From Sphingobacterium sp. BN32 (GTDB taxonomy: Bacteria; Bacteroidota; Bacteroidia; Sphingobacteriales; Sphingobacteriaceae): 64,000 nucleotides of DNA. Below, in pieces: positions 1 through 9,039 of this stretch. The translations under genes were made by a program, and so were the position numbers. The number at the start of each line of letters is the position of its first letter. The first letter of the stretch is position 1. The notes below the pieces were generated by a model that ran no database searches, was not told where the DNA came from, and saw only the letters and a list, made by a program, of their open reading frames with translations. The stretch spans positions 1,798,001 to 1,862,000 of the forward strand of contig NZ_CP129963.1 of NCBI RefSeq assembly GCF_030503615.1, read 5' to 3'.

Positions 1-621
1 TGGTTTTATTTCGTAATGATTTTCAACAATGCTGAGCCAACGCTTTAAGCCTACTTTTAGGCTATCCATGGATTGGTTTCTAGGCATCTCTTCAATGTCT
101 AAGACTGGTGGAAGATCGCCCGACTCCAGCTTTACGGTTTTGATAAAATTATTGGCCTGCTTTGTCGAATTTTCATTTGGCCGAAAGTAATGGTATGCTC
201 CCCGCAACTTATTCCTTTTTTTAATTGCTTTCCAATTTTCTTTAAATGCACGGTCTTTTGCTCGCTCGCCCATCGTAGCGCGCACGAAAATAAAGTCTAC
301 AGGAAACTCGTCATGTATCGTTAATACCTCATCCCAGGAAATATCCCCTTGATACTGGGAAACGTCAATGCCATAAATCTTATCATCATAACGGCGCATG
401 AGCTCCTTGTTGCGGATATCGTATTTAGATAAGTCCTCCCTTTCGATCTTTCCTTTCTCGAACCATTTTACAAAAAGATAAGATATGCCGGCACGATGCT
501 GAATGGCGAAAATAAGGACAACTAAAGCGAGCGGAATGGCAATGCTCCAAATCAACAACTTACGTTGAACCTGCTTATCTGTTTGCACTTTTTTCTTGCC
601 AGATTTCCTGCTTTTTGACAT
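1..621 (-). CDS. GH25-family lysozyme (muramidase), 3' end cut by window edge
   Basis: Reading the minus strand from an ATG at 621 gives 207 codons without a stop before the window ends, so only the N-terminal part is present. A basic start (MSKSRKSGKKK) is followed by one membrane segment at about residues 23-40, giving a membrane-anchored, outward-facing enzyme. The rest matches the GH25 fold: GIDVSQYQG with the first catalytic-site Asp, FIFVRATMG, RGAYHYFRP and LPPVLDIEE, the last holding the Asp/Glu pair at the active site. GH25 enzymes cut the N-acetylmuramic acid to N-acetylglucosamine bond of peptidoglycan. It is divergent from the bestrophin-type gene with a 50-base gap. The family call is firm; substrate and role (wall remodelling or defence) are inferred. 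Confidence 0.88.
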   Translation of the reverse strand, partial: MSKSRKSGKKKVQTDKQVQRKLLIWSIAIPLALVVLIFAIQHRAGISYLFVKWFEKGKIEREDLSKYDIRNKELMRRYDDKIYGIDVSQYQGDISWDEVLTIHDEFPVDFIFVRATMGERAKDRAFKENWKAIKKRNKLRGAYHYFRPNENSTKQANNFIKTVKLESGDLPPVLDIEEMPRNQSMDSLKVGLKRWLSIVENHYEIKP

Positions 622-671
622 ATTGCGTGAAAATAGGCTATTTCTGCCGCATAGTCAAAAAATATTTATTC

Positions 672-1556
672 ATGATTGTTTACAACCCCAAGGACTGGTT
701 TAAGACCATTAGTTATCTTCACAATAGCAAAATATTCAAACGTCTTTTACCCTATCTTATCATTTCTATATTTGTTTCCTGGGGCCTGGCATACCTCGAA
801 TTAGAATATCTAAAACTCTCCGACCGGAGCTGGATAAAGAATATTACGACTGTTCACAACCTTCTAGGCTTCGTGTTATCCCTGCTCCTCGTTTTTAGAA
901 CCAATACTGCATACGACCGCTGGTGGGAAGCGCGCAAGCAATGGGGCGCATTGACAAATACTAGCCGCACCCTTGCCATTAAGATGAATGCTTTTCTAGA
1001 TCCGCTTGATAAAGTAAATCGTAGTTTTTATAGAAAGTCCATCACGTTATTTGCCGAAACCTTATACACCTACCTGCGTTCTGATTACACAAAATTCATG
1101 TTGGATGAAGTCGAGCACCCGGAACTAAACGCATTGGATGAAAAGAAGCATGGCCCGAATCAGGTTGCTGCATTAATCTATAAGAAGACGAATTTATTAT
1201 ATAAAGAAGGAAAGCTATCGGGTGATCAATTTATTTTGATCAATAAGGAACTGACTGCGCTTACGGAAGTAACCGGCGCATGCGAGCGCATCAAAAACAC
1301 GCCAATACCGTTAGGCTACAGTGCTTTTATCAAAACCTTCATTGTTTTGTATACAGTGACACTCCCAATTGGATTGGTATTTTCCATGGGCTATTTTGTA
1401 ATTGCCGCTGTTCCTTTTATTTTCTACGTGCTTGCCACGTTGGAGATGATTGGTGAATCGATCGAAGATCCCTTTGGTTCGGACTCGGATGACCTACCGA
1501 TTGAGAAAATCTCAGCTAACATCAAGAAACATACGCAGGAAATACTCCTCGCCTAA
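672..1556 (+). CDS. Bestrophin-family anion channel (YneE/UPF0187 type)
   Basis: The 294-residue protein matches bacterial bestrophins in length and motifs: MIVYNPKDW at the start, paired N-terminal membrane helices, the hallmark stretch LLVFRTNTAYDRWWEAR near residues 75-91, and a C-terminal DPFG-SDSDDLP acidic segment. Bestrophins form pentameric chloride or cation channels in the inner membrane. A longer reading from 615 is possible, but it adds 19 residues unlike the family and runs into the divergent GH25 gene, so the ATG at 672 is preferred. A hairpin terminator follows directly. No operon partner is visible; ion selectivity cannot be read from the sequence. Confidence 0.9.
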   Translation: MIVYNPKDWFKTISYLHNSKIFKRLLPYLIISIFVSWGLAYLELEYLKLSDRSWIKNITTVHNLLGFVLSLLLVFRTNTAYDRWWEARKQWGALTNTSRTLAIKMNAFLDPLDKVNRSFYRKSITLFAETLYTYLRSDYTKFMLDEVEHPELNALDEKKHGPNQVAALIYKKTNLLYKEGKLSGDQFILINKELTALTEVTGACERIKNTPIPLGYSAFIKTFIVLYTVTLPIGLVFSMGYFVIAAVPFIFYVLATLEMIGESIEDPFGSDSDDLPIEKISANIKKHTQEILLA

Positions 1557-1565
1557 TAAAAATAT

Positions 1566-1590
1566 GGCAACCGTTATTACAACGGTTGCC
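1566..1590. terminator. Bidirectional intrinsic terminator
   Basis: A perfect 10-bp stem, GGCAACCGTT and AACGGTTGCC, with a five-base loop lies between two converging genes. The minus-strand side is followed by ATATTTTTATT and the plus side by CATTCATTTT, so it can serve both the bestrophin-type gene and the AraC-type gene. Confidence 0.8.
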
Positions 1591-1598
1591 CATTCATT

Positions 1599-2003
1599 TT
1601 AAGCAATGTTTTGATCAAAATAAACAATAAACTGGGTTGGATTAAGCCCACGATGATCTTTAATTGATTTCGCAAATTTTCCGTAGGACGAAAAGCCGCA
1701 GTAAGCTGCTAGATAAGCTAATTTAAAACTTCGTGCCTGTTCGGTTTTACGAAGGTAGTCTTCCAAAAAGCAAATTCGCAGATTATTTACATAGTTTGGA
1801 AAATCACTCCCTTTGTTCTTGTTTACGACGTAGGAAAGATACTTGGAATTACAGCCGATTTCGCGAGCTGCTGATGTAATGGAACACGCTGGATTAAGGA
1901 AGTAGCGTTCTTGTTCCCATTCGTTTAGTGCATTTAAAAGTTTGCCCTCTGTTTCATGGCTCATGTAAGCCTTCGTGTTAGAAGATTCGTTTTTCGCAAT
2001 CAT
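1599..2003 (-). CDS. Stand-alone AraC-type DNA-binding domain protein
   Basis: This 134-residue protein is little more than a double helix-turn-helix AraC domain. The first HTH lies near residues 44-65 (ITSAAREIGCNSKYLSYVVN) and the second near 95-120 (LAYLAAYCGFSSYGKFAKSI), ending in the usual GLNPTQF motif. It has no sensor, TPR or membrane part, unlike the three longer AraC proteins in this window. It lies 112 bases past the end of the DUF1573 gene on the same strand, so it could be the tail of the polysaccharide-type operon or have its own promoter. A cytoplasmic transcription factor is the natural reading; its targets are unknown. Confidence 0.82.
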   Translation of the reverse strand: MIAKNESSNTKAYMSHETEGKLLNALNEWEQERYFLNPACSITSAAREIGCNSKYLSYVVNKNKGSDFPNYVNNLRICFLEDYLRKTEQARSFKLAYLAAYCGFSSYGKFAKSIKDHRGLNPTQFIVYFDQNIA

Positions 2004-2115
2004 ACAATTTGGTTGTTTTACTATTAATATTTAATTCGCAGTTTTTATTTGTTTCTGTTTCGCAGATTATAGTTTTAAAGGCTTCGCAGCGCCTTGACGT
2101 TTATAATTCAATTAA

Positions 2116-2625
2116 TTAATTTAATTTAAGATAATATCCTAAATTATTCTCTTTTCCATCGACCATATCTTTAATATTTCCGTTTTTATCCTTCGCTTCT
2201 TTATGAAGTTCTTCATAGTCCTTCGTGTATAATGCGTTGGGAACCACGTTCACATCAAATATCAACTCTTCCTTATCGGTCGTTGCAAAGTTGCCATAAA
2301 GCTCGATGTAGTGCTTCGCATATCCTATGTTTTTGGCGCTATTAAATTTCAGACTGATCACTCCTTCTTCTCCGGGTGGAACGTTCTTCGTCGTGATTTT
2401 ATTAACGACCAGACAGCCACAGGATGTAATAATATCGGTAAGCAGCAGCGGAACATCCCCTGTGTTCTTAAATTTATAAACTACATCTAAGTCTTGTCCC
2501 GTAAGAATCGGATAGTAATGGCGATCATTATCAATGATCTCAATCTTTGTTTTTTTTCCTTTGAAATCTGAGCAAGAGGAAAGAATGAACAACAGTATGT
2601 AACAATTATATACTAATCTACTCAT
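2116..2625 (-). CDS. DUF1573-domain lipoprotein
   Basis: From the ATG at 2625 the protein starts with a short hydrophobic signal ending in a lipobox (FILSSC), so it should be exported and lipid-anchored. The remainder is a DUF1573-type immunoglobulin-like domain: DVVYKFKNTGDVPLLLTDI, then the family's TSCGC motif and a PGEEG turn. An in-frame start 12 codons earlier would put charged residues before the signal and is less likely. It follows the DUF4838 gene by 13 bases and is the last clear gene of the five-gene operon. DUF1573 proteins are common Bacteroidota envelope proteins of unknown biochemical role; a structural part in the secretion or polysaccharide assembly is inferred from position. 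Confidence 0.85.
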   Translation of the reverse strand: MSRLVYNCYILLFILSSCSDFKGKKTKIEIIDNDRHYYPILTGQDLDVVYKFKNTGDVPLLLTDIITSCGCLVVNKITTKNVPPGEEGVISLKFNSAKNIGYAKHYIELYGNFATTDKEELIFDVNVVPNALYTKDYEELHKEAKDKNGNIKDMVDGKENNLGYYLKLN

Positions 2626-2638
2626 TTTGCTAATTTTT

Positions 2639-4762
2639 TTAATTAAAAACTTGAACTTCATCCAAACCTAGTCTCGATAGTTGAGCATTACTTGAACTGA
2701 TTTTAATTTCGCTAACGACATCCGCTTTTAAGCCATCTAGTGGAATGCTTAGCGTGTAGACCGATTCTCCTTCTCGCACATCACTGATGTCGGTCTGGAA
2801 TACAGGTTTGCCTGCTTGGAGGATCGCTACTCTGCTCGGAGCAGCGTATTTGTGGCGATTGTTTTTTAGAAATCTGAGTTGCATTGTTTTCTTCTGTGAC
2901 AAGGCACCTGCTTCTAAAACCAATGTCAACTGCTTATTTGCTGTGAGCCATCCCTGATGAAAGTCGTTGCTAAATCCAAGTACGCCGTCGGCCAGCACAC
3001 TTTTGTCTAGAACGTCATTTTCATTACTTAACGCCGTGAGCAGTTGTTCAGGCCGCAGTTGGTTCGGCTTCTGTAACTTCTCCGAATAAGAAGTCCATTG
3101 TGCCAGATAATCGTTCAGCTCGCCATCGGCTTCCTTATAGCGCTTAATAATCCCATGGTCTACATCTTTTTTCAACTGCTTGATCAATGTGTTTGCAGCA
3201 TGATTTGGACGTACCTGCTGATTAACAACTTCAAATGCACCTCCGGTCCCTGTGCCTTTGTTATACGCAATCTGCAAGCTCGTATAACGGAATGCCGCCA
3301 GTAGCTTTTCCAATGCTTCGCGTTCAAATCCTTTGGTCTTAGGAAGAATGCTCTGCAAAGCCTTGTTAAACGATAAGAATTTGTCGGCATCAAAGTAAGA
3401 TGTTTTCACTTCCGAAAAACCAGCATACAACGAGTATGGCTTAGCTTTCTTGGCAAAATCGTCTTCCATTTGTAGGTAATAGTCAGCGAGCAACTGATGT
3501 GATTTCGGATAGAGCTTCTTAAAATATGCTCTTGTCAATGTATGTATATCCAGTTCTGTATTAATCATTAGTGCGGCAGCCACATATGTTTTTAGATCAT
3601 CGAAGCTACTATAGTCATATCCCGAGGCATTTAAGAATACACCTTCCACTCCCTCTTTCTTGAAGCCTTGAAGCTGTGCTTTCAAAACAGATAGCGATGG
3701 TAAGGGCGTTAAATAATCGTCGAAATTCGATGCGTAATCCCACAAGTAGATGGTCTTTGTTTTCGATTTCCAGGCCTCGATTTCATCTATTAACGATTGA
3801 AAGCTAGAATTGTCCTTTAAATCGGTAATTTTAGGTAGCTCGATAGTGCTGAAGAAAAGTCCGGCATTGTCTTCGAATTCATAAGCCGGGGGCTCATTGA
3901 CCGAGTGATATCTAATGGTAAAGAATTGATGCTGTCTAAACTCCTTCGCCAGTTTGTTGATCAATAAGACAACGGCAGGCGCTGCATTTTTATCCGTATT
4001 CCCTGTCGCTTGACATCGGTCGCAGGTACAAGACAATAGGTTATCATTTGGCGCAATCATGAACTTCATTCCCTCTTCAGGCTTATCGCTAAAATTATCT
4101 TGAATGTATACTTTCAACTGATTGTAAAGGGAATCACTGCTGAAGCAATATTGCTCTTGTGTTATCTTGCCATCCACCTCCGCCCATATACCGGGCGCAT
4201 CTTGTAGGACACGTGTGATATTATGTCCCCATATCCCCCATTCGCTGTCCAGGTTGTTGGTTCCTAATAATGCTGCGTATTCTATATTTGTGTTCGGGGC
4301 ATAATGTGGTTCACGATATACGAAATCGAAATCCTTACATTGATTATTAAATTTGATAATTGCAGGCGGCAGGTCATCGGTATTAATTACCTTTTTAACC
4401 TGTCCCAAGCTTTCGATCAACTGATAGCTCATCCAGGTGGCAATCGCTTTCGTCTTTACGCGTAGATGTAACTTTTCTTTTGTATGCTGTATACAGTAGT
4501 CGTTATTCAAGTCAGGTGCAATCTCCACATGTATCTGTTTTTGATTCGCCGCGATATGCTCATCGTCTTCCGAACGGCTAATGAGTCCTTTCTTGGCGCT
4601 TCTCTTGCTCAAATGATTGAACAGATACTCTTGCCATTGCTCGCTCGCTGCATCTTGTTCTGCCGTCAATACATAAGCATTAGCATCTAATTCATTAAAA
4701 TCGGATCCACAAGAGGTAAACAACATGATAAAACAGCTGAAGATGATATTAAAAAGCAACAT
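2639..4762 (-). CDS. DUF4838 glycosidase-like lipoprotein
   Basis: Starting at the ATG at 4762 gives a signal peptide with a lipobox (IMLFTSC), then about 690 residues. The middle resembles DUF4838, a (beta/alpha)-barrel family related to glycoside hydrolases: YREPHY near the start of the barrel, WGIWGHN, a cysteine cluster CTCDRC, FFTIRYHSVNEPP, and IYLWDYASNFDDYLTPLPS. The C-terminal 130 residues look like a beta-sandwich (LTLVLEAGALSQKKTMQLRF). A start at 4858 would add 32 residues read through the preceding gene and is rejected. It overlaps the YaiO-type gene by 14 bases, which implies translational coupling. By analogy with PgaB it may trim or modify a polymer during export; this is inference, because no family member here has a stated substrate. 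Confidence 0.8.
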   Translation of the reverse strand: MLLFNIIFSCFIMLFTSCGSDFNELDANAYVLTAEQDAASEQWQEYLFNHLSKRSAKKGLISRSEDDEHIAANQKQIHVEIAPDLNNDYCIQHTKEKLHLRVKTKAIATWMSYQLIESLGQVKKVINTDDLPPAIIKFNNQCKDFDFVYREPHYAPNTNIEYAALLGTNNLDSEWGIWGHNITRVLQDAPGIWAEVDGKITQEQYCFSSDSLYNQLKVYIQDNFSDKPEEGMKFMIAPNDNLLSCTCDRCQATGNTDKNAAPAVVLLINKLAKEFRQHQFFTIRYHSVNEPPAYEFEDNAGLFFSTIELPKITDLKDNSSFQSLIDEIEAWKSKTKTIYLWDYASNFDDYLTPLPSLSVLKAQLQGFKKEGVEGVFLNASGYDYSSFDDLKTYVAAALMINTELDIHTLTRAYFKKLYPKSHQLLADYYLQMEDDFAKKAKPYSLYAGFSEVKTSYFDADKFLSFNKALQSILPKTKGFEREALEKLLAAFRYTSLQIAYNKGTGTGGAFEVVNQQVRPNHAANTLIKQLKKDVDHGIIKRYKEADGELNDYLAQWTSYSEKLQKPNQLRPEQLLTALSNENDVLDKSVLADGVLGFSNDFHQGWLTANKQLTLVLEAGALSQKKTMQLRFLKNNRHKYAAPSRVAILQAGKPVFQTDISDVREGESVYTLSIPLDGLKADVVSEIKISSSNAQLSRLGLDEVQVFN

Positions 4763-7553
4763 TGGCTTGTAAAAATAAGTTATATAAATTACGGTACTGT
4801 ACGGGGTTAGGGCTGGTTTGAAAGTTGTACCAAGTACCCATAACACTTGCTGATACATTTTTGGTTATCAAGCGTCCAAGTCCTGTTCCTACCATACTAT
4901 TCATCACCGAAAGGGTATTGAAACTTTGGTAGTCGAGAATATCGACATCAGGAGTGGAACCCAAATTAGCTAAAGCGACTACATAATTCTTAGGATTATC
5001 GAAACTATACCGTGCTTGCGCTGCTATATTGTAAACCCATTTCTCTTGCAATACTGCCTGTGTAAATTTGGCTTGCAACCTGAACTGCTTGATGTCTTTT
5101 CCGAAACCTACAACAGCGGAGCTCATCTTTTCATCATTATAAAGTTTCCTGTGTCCGAGGCCTAATTCTATTTCCCAGTCCTTCGGAAGAGTTCGAATAA
5201 CAGCACCGTGAACGGCAAATTTAGAGAAATATTTGTTAGCGCCGCTAACATCGATTCTAGACGCCCAATTGCTATTCCAGTTCCTACCCCATTCTAACTG
5301 TCCCTGAACGCCTTTGCCCTCTTCCCGACCCGAGTAGAAAACGCGCGCGGTATAGTTATTTTTAGCGCCCTTACGCATGTATTCTAATGCAGAAATCGTT
5401 TGGATCGAATAGTAGTCGCCATAGCGAGAGCGCATATGACTGATGGCAAATTCGTTCTGATACATTCTATAATTCAGATATTTTAAATTGGCTTTGAACT
5501 CGTCTAGCTCTAACAAGCTAGGCTCGTAAAACGACTGATAGTAATAAGCCGAATCGTATTGCTTCAATTTTTCATAAGCAAGGCCCTTCAAATATTTAAG
5601 TTCCTTGTTTGTTGGCTGATATCGCAAGGCCTGGTCCGTTACTTCTAAGACTTCCTTTTCGGCTTTTTCCGACAACAGCTGCGTGGCATGATCCTGCGAC
5701 GCTTGCACATAGGCATTAACGACTTCGTTATGATAGGGATTACGAATGATCTCTTGACCCATCATTTCCCAAATATCTTTGGTCGGAGCACCGTTCAATT
5801 GCATGGCAGACGCTAGGCGCACTTTAAATAGGCTCTCTTCCGGATAGGCTTCGTTTGCACGCTTTGCAAAAGCAAGCATCTGAGCTTTATCTTGCAATTG
5901 ATGCGATAGATTTACCGCATAAAGCAACGCTTGATGATTCTTTGGAGCCACTGCCAACCAACGAGTTACCCAATTCATGGCATCTCTATAACGCTGAGAT
6001 TCTGTACTTTCTTTGACTACTTGAGCCATCATATCATTAAACCCAGTCAGGTAATAGAATTGTTGTTCGGGTTTTAAGCTCCCCAATAAGGCTTCATAAC
6101 TAGCTACGGCTTTGTCATACTGTTGTAGACGCATATAGATGCTCGCTTTTTTTACAGCAAGATTGGCGTCACTAGGATTCACGCGATGCATTTCTTCGAT
6201 AATTTGAAGAGCTTCTGTAAACTTGCCTTGTTGATAGTATGCGTTCTGTAAGCTATTATTGATAAAGTCGCGATATTCTGCATTTGCGTGAGGAATCAGC
6301 TGACGGAGTTTAGTTTCGGCGAGGTTCCATTCCTCTGCAGCCAGGTGATCTTTAATCTCTTCGCTGATCACTTTAACAAATCCTTCCTTTAGGTCGCTAT
6401 CGTTCGGATAGTTCAAGAACATCGTCTTTGTGAGCTGGTTGACTTTAGAATGATCGTTTTTAAGGCGGTATAATTCAAGTTCCTTTGCAGCGAGCGTCTT
6501 CGAGTTACCTTTGATTCGCATAAAGCTATGCATTCTGCGCAATGCTTCATCGTATTGCTGTTGTGCCACTAAACTATTAAATACGACTTGGAAGGCTTCT
6601 TCATTTCCTGGCGTTGCATCCAAAATCTTTCCGTACAGCACTGCCGGGTCGTTCTGCTTAGCAGATCTGGCCGCTTCTAAAAGAAAGTAATTGTATTGCC
6701 CACCATTGATAGCTGAGGGATCATTCTTAATAAAGGCAAGAATCTCATCATAGCGTTTATTCTGTTCCAACAAAGCGATTTTCTTTTGTCTCAAGGCCGC
6801 ATTGCTTGGAAAGGTATTCAAGCCACGCTCGGTCGTTACCATAGCACTGTTATAATCGCCTGCTTTAATATAACTGTTTATCAAATCCATGTAGACTTCG
6901 ATGTTCCTTGGCTTTTCTTGCATAAGCAGCTTATTGACTTCGATAGCATCGTCAATGCGTCCGGATTTACGTTTGTTATTCGCAGTTAATTCCATTTGAT
7001 AGTTGAGGTCTTCCTGGATCTGCCCATCCTCTGGAAAGATCTGAGAAATACGTTTTAATAGGCGGTTGGCTTCGACCTCATTGCCCTGCAGCCTATAAAG
7101 CTCAATCTTTTTGCGCCAGAGTCCTTTCCAATAGGGATTAACCTCCAGTAGTTCATTAACATAGCAAATGGCACTGGAATACCGCTTGGTTTCTGTTTCG
7201 ACCGTTACTAAAAGATGACGGGAGTCGACATTCCCTGGATTGAATTCTAAGGATTTGTTCAATTCAAAACGAGCTTTATCGTATTGTTTGGTCATAACAT
7301 AGTATTTTCCCAATAGCATTTTAAGATCAGAATCCTTTGGAGATTTCTGCAAATTGATTTCTGTCAATTGCTTGCCATCCTGGAGTTTACCAGCATGATA
7401 TAAAGCGTTTATTTTCTTTACAACATTGCCTTTATCGCTGATGCTGACTTTTTGTTGGCCATAGAGCCTATTGCCGGAGAAATCGACCATGCTGCCAGTG
7501 CATAGCAGGAGCATGAATATTCCCGTGCGGAGATATGTGAAATTGCTGTTCAT
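4749..7553 (-). CDS. TPR protein with YaiO-type outer-membrane beta-barrel
   Basis: A signal peptide (membrane stretch about residues 9-25) leads into roughly 620 residues of TPR helices, with repeated spacing such as LLGKYYVMTKQYDKARFELN and LEFNPGN. The last 250 residues have the alternating aromatic pattern of an outer-membrane barrel and end in the Phe-terminal strand LFLQANVAF. The barrel resembles the YaiO family (SRYGDYYSIQTISALEY, YNDEKMSSAVVGFGKDI). PgaA and NfrA share the plan of periplasmic TPRs plus barrel and export exopolysaccharide, so this is the likely export porin of the operon. It follows the glycosyltransferase by 32 bases and its stop lies inside the DUF4838 gene. Confidence 0.85.
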   Translation of the reverse strand: MNSNFTYLRTGIFMLLLCTGSMVDFSGNRLYGQQKVSISDKGNVVKKINALYHAGKLQDGKQLTEINLQKSPKDSDLKMLLGKYYVMTKQYDKARFELNKSLEFNPGNVDSRHLLVTVETETKRYSSAICYVNELLEVNPYWKGLWRKKIELYRLQGNEVEANRLLKRISQIFPEDGQIQEDLNYQMELTANNKRKSGRIDDAIEVNKLLMQEKPRNIEVYMDLINSYIKAGDYNSAMVTTERGLNTFPSNAALRQKKIALLEQNKRYDEILAFIKNDPSAINGGQYNYFLLEAARSAKQNDPAVLYGKILDATPGNEEAFQVVFNSLVAQQQYDEALRRMHSFMRIKGNSKTLAAKELELYRLKNDHSKVNQLTKTMFLNYPNDSDLKEGFVKVISEEIKDHLAAEEWNLAETKLRQLIPHANAEYRDFINNSLQNAYYQQGKFTEALQIIEEMHRVNPSDANLAVKKASIYMRLQQYDKAVASYEALLGSLKPEQQFYYLTGFNDMMAQVVKESTESQRYRDAMNWVTRWLAVAPKNHQALLYAVNLSHQLQDKAQMLAFAKRANEAYPEESLFKVRLASAMQLNGAPTKDIWEMMGQEIIRNPYHNEVVNAYVQASQDHATQLLSEKAEKEVLEVTDQALRYQPTNKELKYLKGLAYEKLKQYDSAYYYQSFYEPSLLELDEFKANLKYLNYRMYQNEFAISHMRSRYGDYYSIQTISALEYMRKGAKNNYTARVFYSGREEGKGVQGQLEWGRNWNSNWASRIDVSGANKYFSKFAVHGAVIRTLPKDWEIELGLGHRKLYNDEKMSSAVVGFGKDIKQFRLQAKFTQAVLQEKWVYNIAAQARYSFDNPKNYVVALANLGSTPDVDILDYQSFNTLSVMNSMVGTGLGRLITKNVSASVMGTWYNFQTSPNPVQYRNLYNLFLQANVAF

Positions 7554-7585
7554 TAAATTTTAAGCTAACGTTTTAATAACATGTT

Positions 7586-9022
7586 TTAAGCTGCTTTTGA
7601 CTCGGTATTCGATTGAAATCCTTGACGGGTCATAGTTCCCCATTTGAATTTTTTCTTGGTCAGGAACTGCCAATAGCCTTTGAGTGAGAAAAACACGACG
7701 AAAGGGTGATAGAAGAACGCTTCGAACGATGAAAATAGAATTAGCCTTAAATATTCTGCAAATGTTTTATATTGTTTTTTAATGGATAAGTCGAATACAA
7801 TTGTTAAGGTTGAAATACTGACACCAATCAGATAAACATAGAGCAGCATTAACCAAAAGGTGTTGAAGTTAATTTGTTCTGTATAAAGCTGAAAGATGAG
7901 AAAGAACAAGCCGGTAGTCTCAATAATTGGTGCTAACAACTCAAAGAACAGTGCGTAAGGCATAATGACTAGGCCCATACGTCCGTACCGTTTATTGAAT
8001 AGAAAGCGGCGATGTACGAAGAAAATTTGTAATAATCCTCTTCCCCATCTTGTTCTTTGGCGAGCCAGGACGTTGAGATTTGGTGGTCCTTCGGTCCAGC
8101 AACAGGTCGCTGGAGTTTGGACTATGCGATAAGGCTGTTTGTGCTCGCGCTTATAAGCGATCATGCGCAGCGTCATATCCATATCCTCTGCGTGCGAGTT
8201 CGTGTCGAAGCCTCCACAGTCGATTACCGTTTGTTTTTCAAACAAACCAAATCCTCCAGATACATTTGGTATTGCATTGATTGCCGACCAGCCCATTTTT
8301 GCTACCAAATACGAGCGTAGGTACTCCGTTTCTTGAAATGTAGGAATCACTTGTCTCGGTGGTCTAACACGCTTCAACTTTCCTTCTTCCACCTCGCAAC
8401 CATTCGCCATACGCATTGTAGCACCTACTGCGATAACAGGGATATCCGAATCGAGTACCGGAAGAATGACTTTGGTTAGGGTGTCTGGCGCTAGGATGCA
8501 ATCCACGTCCGTATTGATGAAATAGTCGTACTTCGCTACATTAACCCCTGCATTCATCGCGTCCGCTTTTGTCCCTCCGTTCACTTTATCAACTACGATG
8601 ACTTTTTCATATAAGGGGTTGAACGACTTGAATACACGCTTCATCGGTCTACATTCTACTTTATTGATATAAGCATACGGAACTTCCACCATATCAAAAT
8701 TGGAGATCAAAAGTTCTAACGTGTTATCCGTACTTCCATCATTCACAATAATGATTTCGTAATTCGGGTAGTTTAGGCTTAATAACGACTTTACGCTGTC
8801 GATAACAATTACCTCTTCGTTATAGGCAGGCGCAACAATGGAGATCCCTGGTGCTGCTTCGGGATATTCAACAAGAATGCGTTCTTCCCTTCTGGTATAT
8901 CTGGTCTTATGGCGCCAAATATTGAAGTAGCCCATTACCGCAAGCGACAAATAGATCAGCGTTATGGATGTGGCATAGAAGAAAATGCCATAGCCATAGA
9001 TAGAAAATAATATATCTAACAT
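7586..9022 (-). CDS. Processive GT2 glycosyltransferase (PgaC/NfrB-like)
   Basis: The 478-residue protein has the full set of processive GT2 motifs: NDGSTD at 94-99, DVD at 172-174, ED at 279-280 for the general base, and QRTRW at 322-326 (QxxRW), which grips the growing chain. One membrane helix precedes the catalytic domain and about four follow it, as in poly-N-acetylglucosamine and hyaluronan synthases that polymerise and move sugar across the inner membrane. There is no PilZ domain, so direct cyclic di-GMP control through that domain is not expected. It sits 17 bases after the HEAT-repeat gene. The sugar used cannot be told from sequence. Confidence 0.92.
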   Translation of the reverse strand: MLDILFSIYGYGIFFYATSITLIYLSLAVMGYFNIWRHKTRYTRREERILVEYPEAAPGISIVAPAYNEEVIVIDSVKSLLSLNYPNYEIIIVNDGSTDNTLELLISNFDMVEVPYAYINKVECRPMKRVFKSFNPLYEKVIVVDKVNGGTKADAMNAGVNVAKYDYFINTDVDCILAPDTLTKVILPVLDSDIPVIAVGATMRMANGCEVEEGKLKRVRPPRQVIPTFQETEYLRSYLVAKMGWSAINAIPNVSGGFGLFEKQTVIDCGGFDTNSHAEDMDMTLRMIAYKREHKQPYRIVQTPATCCWTEGPPNLNVLARQRTRWGRGLLQIFFVHRRFLFNKRYGRMGLVIMPYALFFELLAPIIETTGLFFLIFQLYTEQINFNTFWLMLLYVYLIGVSISTLTIVFDLSIKKQYKTFAEYLRLILFSSFEAFFYHPFVVFFSLKGYWQFLTKKKFKWGTMTRQGFQSNTESKAA

Positions 9023-9039
9023 CTTTTCGTCCCTTAAGT

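Noticed and set aside
3098..4690. Plus-strand frames inside the DUF4838 gene
   Set aside because: They lie opposite a clear gene, have no ribosome-binding context or family match and are antisense shadows.
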